Under the pieces are notes generated by a model that was not told the origin of the DNA, made no database searches, and was given only the letters and a program-made list of their open reading frames with translations. 7,731 nt of DNA, from NCBI GenBank assembly GCA_022508865.1, contig JAFLUK010000070.1:1-7731 (forward strand), written 5' to 3'. Positions within the stretch are counted from its first letter, which is position 1. Each line of letters begins with the position of its first letter. Of this stretch, positions 1 to 6,102 are shown piece after piece. Made by a program: the position numbers and the translations under genes. This DNA comes from Oscillospiraceae bacterium. GTDB lineage: Bacteria > Bacillota > Clostridia > Oscillospirales > Acutalibacteraceae.

Positions 1-41
1 TGATAAATAATTATAAACAACAAAAGAAAAATAATTAAAAC

Positions 42-79
42 AATCCCCAAGGGCTGTAAAATAAGCCTTTGGGGATTTT
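42..79 (+). terminator. Strong intrinsic terminator, probably for a gene left of the window
   Basis: Bases 42-55 pair with 64-77 in a 14-bp stem with a single G-U wobble (51 with 68) and an 8-nt loop (56-63). On the plus strand the stem runs into TTTT (76-79). On the minus strand it is followed by a T-rich stretch (complement of 28-40), so it could stop transcription in both directions. The likeliest role is to end a plus-strand gene lying left of base 1, because yebC has its own terminator closer by. The parent gene is not visible. Confidence 0.75.
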
Positions 80-130
80 CTGAATACTCGCAACTGAATT
101 TATTCTTTACGGTCGAACTGATTTCTCCAC

Positions 131-169
131 AAAATAAAAGGTCGGATATTTTCCGACCCTTTATTTTTT
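131..169 (-). terminator. Intrinsic terminator of yebC, symmetric enough to be bidirectional
   Basis: The core stem GGTCGGA (140-146) pairs with TCCGACC (152-158) around a 5-nt loop. Beyond one A/C mismatch (139/159), A-rich 131-138 pairs with T-rich 160-167. The hairpin lies about 30 bases past the yebC stop codon on the minus strand and is followed there by a T-rich run, as an intrinsic terminator requires. A T-run on the other side means it could also work on the plus strand and insulate yebC from readthrough. Confidence 0.85.
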
Positions 170-197
170 ATAATATGTATTGAAATTTGTGTTTTGA

Positions 198-932
198 TTA
201 TTCCATTTCCCAATTGTGCCAAACATTCTGAATGTCGTCGTTATCCTCAAACATATCCAGCATTTTCTGCATTTTAATTTGAGTTTCCTCATCTTCCAGC
301 TTTGTATAGGTTGATGGAACCTGTTCAATCTCTGCAGAAGCAAACACATAGCCTTTAGCTGTCAAATCATCACGAATAGCACCAAAGTCATCAGGCTCTG
401 TATAAACTGTAAAGATATCCTCATCAGCCTCAAAATCTGATGCGCCTGCTTCAAGTGCATCCTCCATTACAGTGTCCTCGTCCTTGTCAAGATCTTCTCT
501 TTCAATTACAAGTACACCCTTTTTAGAAAACATAAAGCCAACACAGCCCGGTGTACCCATATTACCGCCGAATTTGTCAAAGTAGTGGCGAACTTCGCCT
601 GCTGTTCTGTTTCTGTTATCTGTAAGAGCCTCAACAATAACGGCAATGCCTGATGGACCATAGCCCTCATATGTAACAGACTCGTAGTTGTCGCCCTCGT
701 TGGAAGAGGCAGCTTTCTTAATAATTCTATCAATATTATCATTTGGAACATTAGCAGCCTTTGCTTTTGCAATGCAATCTCGGAGCTTTGAGTTTACATT
801 TGGGTCGGCAGAGCCGCCGTCACGAATTGCAACAATTAACTCTCTGCCAATTTTGGTGAATACCTTTGCTCTGGCAGCGTCGTTCTTACCTTTTTTCTGT
901 TTAATGGTACTCCATTTATTATGTCCTGACAT
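198..932 (-). CDS. yebC: YebC/PmpR/TACO1-family protein
   Basis: This encodes a 244-residue cytoplasmic protein of the YebC/TACO1 family. Family hallmarks are the N-terminus MSGHNKWSTIKQKKG, the central GYGPSGIAVIVEALTDNRNRT (residues 90-110, rich in family-conserved positions) and FGGNMGTPGCVGFMF (121-135). Length is typical. Family members have been described both as DNA-binding transcriptional regulators (PmpR) and, more recently, as translation factors that help ribosomes through proline-rich or stalling sequences. The sequence alone does not separate these roles. I chose ATG at 932 because the conserved MSGH motif starts there and AAAGGGATG lies just upstream. An in-frame ATG 28 codons earlier (1016) would start upstream of the predicted promoter and adds non-conserved sequence. 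The gene is divergent from the yicC operon, is monocistronic as far as seen, and has its own promoter and terminator. Confidence 0.95.
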   Translation of the reverse strand: MSGHNKWSTIKQKKGKNDAARAKVFTKIGRELIVAIRDGGSADPNVNSKLRDCIAKAKAANVPNDNIDRIIKKAASSNEGDNYESVTYEGYGPSGIAVIVEALTDNRNRTAGEVRHYFDKFGGNMGTPGCVGFMFSKKGVLVIEREDLDKDEDTVMEDALEAGASDFEADEDIFTVYTEPDDFGAIRDDLTAKGYVFASAEIEQVPSTYTKLEDEETQIKMQKMLDMFEDNDDIQNVWHNWEME

Positions 933-975
933 TAAAATCATCCCTTTAAAATAATTTAAAATTTTATACCAAAGA

Positions 976-1004
976 ATTATATCACGATAAAAAGAAAAAA
1001 TCAA
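976..1004 (-). promoter_or_regulatory. Sigma-A-type promoter for yebC
   Basis: Read on the minus strand, TTGATT (1004-999) is separated by 17 bp from a perfect TATAAT (981-976). The -10 is preceded by TG at the extended -10 position, giving TGATATAAT. The predicted start near 969 leaves a leader of about 37 nt containing the ribosome binding site AAAGGG (948-943 region), then ATG at 932. Confidence 0.75.
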
Positions 1005-1039
1005 ATTTTTGTGCATTTTTAGATAATAAGCGAGTGCTG

Positions 1040-1060
1040 GTTACAAAACAGTTACAAAAC
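1040..1060. repeat. Tandem direct repeat between the divergent promoters
   Basis: Two perfect copies of GTTACAAAAC (1040-1049 and 1051-1060) are separated by one base, giving an 11-bp period, about one helical turn. The pair ends 2 bp before the yicC -35 box and lies 36 bp upstream of the yebC -35. It is placed where an activator or repressor dimer could bind, but no known regulator motif is recognised. Confidence 0.6.
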
Positions 1061-1062
1061 CA

Positions 1063-1090
1063 TTGAAGTAATCAGAAAAATTGATATAAT
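1063..1090 (+). promoter_or_regulatory. Sigma-A-type promoter of the yicC-remA-gmk-rpoZ-priA-def-fmt operon
   Basis: TTGAAG (1063-1068) stands 16 bp upstream of a perfect TATAAT (1085-1090), and TG at 1082-1083 makes it an extended -10 promoter. The predicted transcript start is near 1097, leaving a leader of about 65 nt. It is the only convincing promoter I see for the eight rightward genes. Confidence 0.75.
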
Positions 1091-1097
1091 AAAAGTA

Positions 1098-1132
1098 ATG
1101 GTTAAAATCGGGAATGATACGAAAATAACCAT
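1098..1132 (+). promoter_or_regulatory. Symmetric inverted repeat at the 5' end of the operon leader
   Basis: ATGGTTA (1098-1104) and TAACCAT (1126-1132) are perfect inverted repeats. Inside them TCG (1108-1110) pairs with CGA (1120-1122), separated from the outer stem by AAA on both sides. As RNA this is a 7-bp stem, a 3x3 internal loop, a 3-bp stem and a 9-nt loop, starting almost exactly at the predicted transcript start. It could be a 5' stabilising stem-loop or a DNA operator. It has no T-run and is not a terminator. Confidence 0.45.
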
Positions 1133-1161
1133 AAAATTTTATTATTACAAAGAGGTATATT

Positions 1162-2040
1162 ATGGTACGTTCAATGACAGGCTTTGGCAGAGGCGAAGCA
1201 ACCGTTGACGGCAGAGATATTCTGGTGGAAATAAAAAGTGTAAATCACCGATATTTTGAATTTAATTGCCGTACATCAAGGGGCTACAGCTTTCTGGAAG
1301 AAAAGCTGAAATCCTACATAAAGGACAGTGTAAAAAGAGGTAAAGTTGATGTCTTTGTTTCTCTTTCTCAAAAGGAAGACACAGAGGCAATAGTAAAAAT
1401 TAATCCCAGCCTTGCAAAGGGTTATATAAACGCACTCAGGGCATTAGCGGACGAATATGGCGTAAAGGATGATATTTCTGTTTCTACAGTTGCTTCCTAT
1501 AACGATATTTTCCAAATCAGAAAAGCCCCTGAAGATGAAGAAGAAGTATGGTCTGCTGTAAAGCCTGTTTTGGATACAGCGCTTGCGAACTTTATAGAAA
1601 TGAGAAAAACCGAAGGAGCAAAACTTAAAGAGGATATTATTAGCAGGGCAGAAAAAATTCTTAACATTGTTTCGGAGATTGAAGAACGTTCTCCTGAAAG
1701 GGTAGCTGAATACCAATCAAGACTACAGGAAAAAATCACCGAACTTTTGGGAAATGCAGACTTTGATGAGCAAAGAGTTCTTACCGAGGTTGCAATTTTT
1801 GCAGACAAGGTAGCTGTTGACGAAGAAACTGTCAGACTTCGCAGTCATTTTGACCAGCTTAAAAATCTTATGGACAGCGAAAATGAAATCGGCAGAAAGA
1901 TTGATTTTATTATTCAGGAAATGAACAGAGAAGCAAACACAATCGGCAGCAAAGCAAACGACAGCAGCCTTTCCCACAAGGTAGTTGACATTAAGGCTGA
2001 AATTGAAAAAATCAGAGAGCAGATTCAGAATATAGAATAA
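1162..2040 (+). CDS. yicC: YicC family endoribonuclease (YloC orthologue)
   Basis: This encodes a 292-residue cytoplasmic protein with the full YicC architecture. The YicC-like N-terminal domain (about 1-155) opens with SMTGFGRGE (4-12) and EIKSVNHRYFEF (23-34). The C-terminal DUF1732 domain (about 208-292) carries RLRSHFDQL (225-233), GRKIDFIIQEMNREANTIGSKA (244-265, conserved core) and VVDIKAEIEKIREQIQNIE at the end. Escherichia coli YicC is reported to be an endoribonuclease acting in small-RNA (RyhB) turnover; the substrate here is unknown. The ATG follows AAAGAGG at 7 bp spacing and matches the conserved start of the family. It is the first gene of the operon and lies 18 bp before remA, the same position as yloC in B. 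subtilis. No truncation is seen. Confidence 0.95.
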   Translation: MVRSMTGFGRGEATVDGRDILVEIKSVNHRYFEFNCRTSRGYSFLEEKLKSYIKDSVKRGKVDVFVSLSQKEDTEAIVKINPSLAKGYINALRALADEYGVKDDISVSTVASYNDIFQIRKAPEDEEEVWSAVKPVLDTALANFIEMRKTEGAKLKEDIISRAEKILNIVSEIEERSPERVAEYQSRLQEKITELLGNADFDEQRVLTEVAIFADKVAVDEETVRLRSHFDQLKNLMDSENEIGRKIDFIIQEMNREANTIGSKANDSSLSHKVVDIKAEIEKIREQIQNIE

Positions 2041-2058
2041 TGCTGAAAAGGTGGTTAT

Positions 2059-2307
2059 ATGAAGCTTATTAACATAGGATTTGGTAATTTGATAAATTCA
2101 AACAGAATTATTTCCGTGGTAAGTCCAGATTCAGCACCAATCAAAAGAATTGTTCAGGACAGTAAGCAAAAGGGTATGCTGATTGACGCTACCTATGGCA
2201 GAAGATGCAAGGCTGTTATAGTAACAGACAGTGACCACGTTGTACTTTCAGCTATATCACCGGAAACAATAGGAAACAGATTGGAAGGGGAACAAGAGCT
2301 TGAATAA
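2059..2307 (+). CDS. remA: RemA-family DNA-binding regulator (DUF370)
   Basis: This encodes an 82-residue protein closely resembling B. subtilis RemA (YlzA). Conserved blocks are INIGFGN (4-10), RIISVVSPDSAPIKRI (16-31), DATYGRR (43-49) and VIVTDSDHVVLSA. In B. subtilis RemA assembles as a ring-shaped oligomer that binds tandem DNA sites and activates biofilm-matrix and osmoprotection genes. R16, P27, R48 and R49 here align with B. subtilis R18, P29, R50 and R51, positions tied to DNA binding or function. Whether this bacterium uses it for biofilm control is unknown, because remA is retained in many Firmicutes that lack those targets. The ATG is preceded by AAAGGTGG (2047-2054). Its 3' end overlaps gmk by 8 bp. 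Confidence 0.93.
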   Translation: MKLINIGFGNLINSNRIISVVSPDSAPIKRIVQDSKQKGMLIDATYGRRCKAVIVTDSDHVVLSAISPETIGNRLEGEQELE

Positions 2308-2875
2308 AAAAGGTCTGCTTGTTGTCTACACAGGTTGTTCAGGTGTAGGCAAGGGAACAATAATGAAGGAAATGCTTCAAAAAGAGAGCAGTTTAAGACT
2401 TTCTGTCTCTGCAACAACAAGGGACCCTCGACCGGGGGAAACCCACGGCAAGGAATATTTCTTTGTAAGCAGAGAAGAATTTAAAGAGATGATTAACAAT
2501 AACAAGTTTCTTGAATACGCACAGTATGCAGATAACTTCTACGGCACGCCAAAGGATGCAGTGGAGGAAATGCTTAATCAAGGATTAAACGTAATTCTTG
2601 AAATTGAAGTACAGGGCGGTTTGCAAGTTCTTGAAAAATGTCCCGATTGCTTAAGTATATTTATTGTTCCACCCTCAATGGAGGAGCTTGAAAATCGCTT
2701 AAGAGGCAGAGGCACAGAGCCAAATGACGTTATAGAAAAACGTATGGAGGCCGCAAAAACAGAAATGACTTTTACAAATCGTTATGACTATGTTGTAATG
2801 AACGACAAAGTTGACACAGCAGTGGAAGAAATTATTTCTCTCATAAAGAAAGAGCAGGACAAAAGAAATAGTTAA
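2300..2875 (+). CDS. gmk: Guanylate kinase, TTG start
   Basis: This encodes a 191-residue cytoplasmic enzyme that phosphorylates GMP and dGMP with ATP to GDP and dGDP, an essential step in purine nucleotide supply. Visible features are the P-loop GCSGVGKGT (12-20), the guanylate-kinase signature TTRDPRPGE with the following GKEYFF, YGTP in the GMP-binding region, LEIEVQGG, and the lid-region RLRGRGTE followed by a conserved C-terminal YDYVVMND. The P-loop has Cys13 where most family members have Pro (GPSGVGKG). The start is TTG at 2300: it lies inside the last codons of remA, has GGAAGGGG (2283-2290) 9 bp upstream, and places GLLVVYTG at the usual distance from the N-terminus. No ATG fits. 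The 8-bp overlap suggests translational coupling to remA. Confidence 0.96.
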   Translation: MNKKGLLVVYTGCSGVGKGTIMKEMLQKESSLRLSVSATTRDPRPGETHGKEYFFVSREEFKEMINNNKFLEYAQYADNFYGTPKDAVEEMLNQGLNVILEIEVQGGLQVLEKCPDCLSIFIVPPSMEELENRLRGRGTEPNDVIEKRMEAAKTEMTFTNRYDYVVMNDKVDTAVEEIISLIKKEQDKRNS

Positions 2876-2932
2876 GTAACCACTGATTATTAAAAAATAT
2901 ATTATAAATTATAAAACAAAAGGGAGATTATT

Positions 2933-3136
2933 ATGAAATTAGCATCAGTAGATAATATGTTAGCAGGTAAGGAAAGCCGTTATGCGCTTGTAATCGGCGT
3001 TGCAAAGAGAGCAAGAGAAATTGCGCAGGAGTTTGAAGAGAACGGTGTTATCACAGATGAGAAGCCTGTACTTCTTGCAATTGATGACTTCAGGAATCAC
3101 AAATATAATATTTTAGAGCCGGAAGATGAAGAATGA
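2933..3136 (+). CDS. rpoZ: RNA polymerase omega subunit
   Basis: This encodes a 67-residue protein. The omega signature SRYALVIGVAKRAREI lies at residues 15-30, and the short acidic tail (ILEPEDEE) is typical of Firmicutes omega. Omega binds the beta-prime subunit and helps assemble and stabilise RNA polymerase. The ATG follows AAAGGGAG at about 6 bp. A 57-bp AT-rich spacer separates it from gmk, the largest gap in the operon, with no terminator. Its last 11 bases overlap the start of priA. Position after gmk is the standard Firmicutes arrangement, which supports the call despite the small size. Confidence 0.95.
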   Translation: MKLASVDNMLAGKESRYALVIGVAKRAREIAQEFEENGVITDEKPVLLAIDDFRNHKYNILEPEDEE

Positions 3137-5618
3137 TGAAGCTGTCATTGCAGGTGTTGCAGTAGATAATACTGTATACCGCTTTGACCAAATTTTCAGT
3201 TACAGAGTTCCCGATAGTCTGAAAGATACTGTCAGAGAGGGCAAAAGAGTTCTTGTGCCCTTTGGCAGAGGTAACAGGCTGCGTCAGGGTATGGTAATGT
3301 GTGTTAGTTCTTTAAAAGAAAATACACAGGACATTACCAACGCTGAATCTGATAAGCTAAAAAACATTTCCTCTGTTCTTGATAAAGAAATTCTGTTCAC
3401 TGACGAAATGCTGAAAACAGTTAACTTTATTCACGACAGATATTATTGCACCTACTACGATGCAGTGCGGGCGATGCTTCCTGCCGGTATTAATTACAAA
3501 ATCAAAACATTGTACTCTGCTATTCCCATTACAGAAGAAAGCAGGGATAATTTTAACAGCCTTGATGAGTATACAAAAGAGATTTATTCATATCTCCAAA
3601 ACGGCAAAAAGTCTGTTGAAAAGGAAGTTATACTCAATGTTTATTCAAAGGCGGAGCCTTCACTGCAAAAGCTTTCTGCTTATGGTTTTGTAAAAAAAGA
3701 GGACGATGCATTCAGAAAAACAAAGGATGCAACAATAAAAATGGTTGCCCTTTGTGATAATGCAGACCTTTCCACCTATACACTCACTCCAAAACAGGAA
3801 AAGGTTGTTGATTTGCTGAAAAGTGTTGGTGAAGCATCTCTAAAGGAAATTTGCTACTACACCGGTTATACCTCTGCTGTAACAGACACACTGGTAAAAA
3901 AGGGGATTGCAGAATATTTCCTTGATGAAGTAATGCGTACCCCTTATGAGCATAACAAATACGGCAGGGATAATAAAGAAATAATCCTTAATACCCAACA
4001 GCAAAAAAGTTTTAATTTTCTTTATGAGAAATATAAAGAAGATAAACCAAACGCATCCCTTCTTTATGGTGTAACAGGTAGCGGAAAAACCTCTGTGTTT
4101 ATGAAGCTTATTGAAAAATGCTTTCAAGATGGCAGGGGTACAATACTTATGGTGCCGGAAATTGCACTTACCCCCCAGTTAATCAAAATTTTTGTCAGTC
4201 GTTTCGGAGACAATATTGCAGTTTTTCACAGCGGACTTTCAATCGGCGAAAGACTGGACGAGTATAAGCGTGTAAAAAGCGGAGAGGCAAAAATTGTTTT
4301 GGGAACAAGAAGCGCAGTATTTGCTCCTCTTGACGACATTGGTCTTATTGTCCTTGACGAGGAACAGGAAGCCTCATACAAATCCCAGCAAACTCCCAGA
4401 TATCATGCCAGAGATGTAGCAAAATTCAGGTGTAGCTGTTACAATGGACTGCTGCTCCTTTCATCGGCAACCCCAAGTATTGAAAGCTATTATATGGCGC
4501 AAAAGGGACTTTATAGCCTTGTTACTTTGTCCAACAGATATGGTAACTCTAAACTTCCCAAGGTGTCTGTTGTAGATATGAACGAAGAAATAATGTCAGG
4601 TAACACAAGCTGCTATTCTTCGTATCTCAAAGAACTTCTTGCGGATAATCTTCTTCAGAATAAGCAGTCTATAATTCTTCTCAACAGAAGAGGTTACAAT
4701 ACCTTTCTTTCCTGTAGAAGCTGTGGTCAGATAGTGACCTGTCCAAGCTGTTCCATTTCTATGACATATCACAGTGCAAACAACAGGCTTATGTGTCACT
4801 ACTGCGGTCATTCCGTTCCATACACAGACGAGTGTCCCGATTGTCACAATCAAACTCTCCGACTTTGCGGAGCAGGTACTCAAAAGGCAGAGCAGGAGCT
4901 TGTAGATATGTTCCCGGATGCAAGAGTTTTAAGAATGGATGCAGATGCCACAATGTCAAAAAGCAGTTACGAAAGAAAGCTCACTGCCTTTGCAAATGGG
5001 GAGTATGATATTCTTATAGGTACTCAAATGGTAGCAAAGGGGCTTAACTTTCCCAATGTAACCTTGGTTGGTGTTCTAAATGCAGACCAAATGTTGTATT
5101 CCGACGATTACCGAAGCTTTGAGCGAGCCTTTAGTCTGCTTACACAGGTTGTTGGCAGAAGCGGTAGAGGTGAACACGAGGGCATTGCTGTAATACAAAC
5201 CACTACCCCCGAAAGCCACGTTATCAGTCTTGCATCAATACAGGATTACGATAAATTCTATAATGGAGAAATCGGTATCAGAAAAACAATGCTATATCCG
5301 CCCTTTTCCGATATCTGCCTTGTGGGATTTTCTGGAATTAACGAGGGAATTACCATAAAGTGTTCTGTAGAATTCCAAAAAAGACTTATTGCAGTTATAA
5401 AGGAAAAATTCAGCAGTCTGCCAATCAGACTTTTGGGTCCAAGTAAGGCAGCTGTTTACAAAATCAGTAATAAATACAGATATAAAACAATTATCAAATG
5501 CAGAAATACAAGGGATTTTCGCAGTGCTGTAACCACAGTATTAAAGGAATTTTCCGCAAAAAAGGAATTTAAGAATATTTCAATTACAGTAGATACAAAT
5601 CCCCAATCATTTAATTAA
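3126..5618 (+). CDS. priA: Primosomal protein N' (PriA replication-restart helicase)
   Basis: This encodes an 830-residue superfamily 2 DNA helicase that recognises abandoned forks and reloads the replisome. An N-terminal 3'-DNA-binding domain (about 8-105, with FSYRVPDSL and GKRVLVPFGRGN) is followed by a winged-helix region. The helicase core has Walker A GVTGSGKT (315-322), VPEIALTPQL (343-352), GTRSAVFAP (393-401), Walker B DEEQ (411-414) and SATPS (447-451). Eight cysteines (530, 533, 539, 542, 557, 560, 570, 573) form the two-zinc insertion. GTQMVAKGLNFPN (632-644) and QVVGRSGRG (674-682) belong to the second RecA-like lobe, and a C-terminal domain ends the protein. Walker B is DEEQ rather than the DEEH of E. 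coli and B. subtilis PriA. ATG 3126 overlaps rpoZ by 11 bp and has only a weak ribosome binding site, so coupling is likely. No coaBC gene precedes it, unlike B. subtilis. Confidence 0.97.
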   Translation: MKNDEAVIAGVAVDNTVYRFDQIFSYRVPDSLKDTVREGKRVLVPFGRGNRLRQGMVMCVSSLKENTQDITNAESDKLKNISSVLDKEILFTDEMLKTVNFIHDRYYCTYYDAVRAMLPAGINYKIKTLYSAIPITEESRDNFNSLDEYTKEIYSYLQNGKKSVEKEVILNVYSKAEPSLQKLSAYGFVKKEDDAFRKTKDATIKMVALCDNADLSTYTLTPKQEKVVDLLKSVGEASLKEICYYTGYTSAVTDTLVKKGIAEYFLDEVMRTPYEHNKYGRDNKEIILNTQQQKSFNFLYEKYKEDKPNASLLYGVTGSGKTSVFMKLIEKCFQDGRGTILMVPEIALTPQLIKIFVSRFGDNIAVFHSGLSIGERLDEYKRVKSGEAKIVLGTRSAVFAPLDDIGLIVLDEEQEASYKSQQTPRYHARDVAKFRCSCYNGLLLLSSATPSIESYYMAQKGLYSLVTLSNRYGNSKLPKVSVVDMNEEIMSGNTSCYSSYLKELLADNLLQNKQSIILLNRRGYNTFLSCRSCGQIVTCPSCSISMTYHSANNRLMCHYCGHSVPYTDECPDCHNQTLRLCGAGTQKAEQELVDMFPDARVLRMDADATMSKSSYERKLTAFANGEYDILIGTQMVAKGLNFPNVTLVGVLNADQMLYSDDYRSFERAFSLLTQVVGRSGRGEHEGIAVIQTTTPESHVISLASIQDYDKFYNGEIGIRKTMLYPPFSDICLVGFSGINEGITIKCSVEFQKRLIAVIKEKFSSLPIRLLGPSKAAVYKISNKYRYKTIIKCRNTRDFRSAVTTVLKEFSAKKEFKNISITVDTNPQSFN

Positions 5619-5634
5619 TAAATAGGAGTAAAAA

Positions 5635-6102
5635 ATGGCAATCAGAAATATAGTTAAGGACGGAGATGACATTCTCCGTAAAAAATGCAGAGAGGTTGTA
5701 AAGTTTGATGACAGACTTCACACCCTTCTTGACGATATGGCAGAAACTATGCACGATGCCGAAGGAGTAGGACTTGCAGGTCCCCAGGTTGGCGTACTCA
5801 GAAGAGTTGCTGTTGTAGATGTTGGTGAGGGTGTAATTGAACTTGTAAATCCGGTAATAATAAAAACAGAAGGAGAGCAAGAGTCTGCAGAAGGATGTCT
5901 TTCATTCCCGGGAGAATACGGTATTACAAAAAGACCGATGTTTGTTACTGTAAAGGCACAGGATAGAAACGGTGAATTTTTTGAAATCAGTGGAGAAGAA
6001 CTTCTTGCCAAGGCTTTTTGTCACGAGATTGACCATCTTGACGGCATAGTTTATAAGGATATTGCAGTTCGTATGCTGCTTCCCGAGGAGCTTGAACAAT
6101 GA
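5635..6102 (+). CDS. def: Peptide deformylase
   Basis: This encodes a 155-residue metalloenzyme that removes the formyl group from the N-terminal methionine of nascent proteins. All three motifs are present: GVGLAGPQVG (44-53), EGCLSFP (86-92) and HEIDHLDG (130-137). The expected metal ligands are C88, H130 and H134, the catalytic acid/base is E131, and Q51 is the motif I glutamine. Motif I reads GLAGPQ where GLAAPQ is commonest, a conservative change. The short tail after motif III and the lack of large insertions resemble type 1 bacterial deformylases. The ATG follows AGGAG (5624-5628) at 6 bp and lies 16 bp after priA. The stop overlaps the fmt start (ATGA), coupling removal and addition of the formyl group. 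Confidence 0.97.
   Translation: MAIRNIVKDGDDILRKKCREVVKFDDRLHTLLDDMAETMHDAEGVGLAGPQVGVLRRVAVVDVGEGVIELVNPVIIKTEGEQESAEGCLSFPGEYGITKRPMFVTVKAQDRNGEFFEISGEELLAKAFCHEIDHLDGIVYKDIAVRMLLPEELEQ

Noticed and set aside
688..954. 88-codon plus-strand open frame opposite yebC
   Set aside because: It is antisense to the conserved core of yebC, has no ribosome binding site that stands out, and its protein resembles nothing I recognise. It is a shadow of the real gene.
933..1016. In-frame 28-codon N-terminal extension of yebC, from an ATG at 1016
   Set aside because: It is AT-rich, begins upstream of the predicted yebC promoter (976-1004), has no conservation with the family, and the family start MSGHNKW coincides with ATG 932 behind a good ribosome binding site.
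1131..1142. Perfect 12-bp palindrome ATAAAATTTTAT in the yicC leader
   Set aside because: It is composed only of A and T with no loop, would be unstable as RNA, and is common by chance in AT-rich DNA.
2876..2932. Possible internal promoter in the AT-rich gmk-rpoZ gap
   Set aside because: TATATT and TATAAA strings occur, but no -35-like sequence sits at an acceptable spacing. In such AT-rich DNA these matches are expected by chance.
3460..3693. 77-codon plus-strand open frame inside priA
   Set aside because: It lies wholly within priA in another frame, encodes a low-complexity basic protein and has no convincing ribosome binding site.
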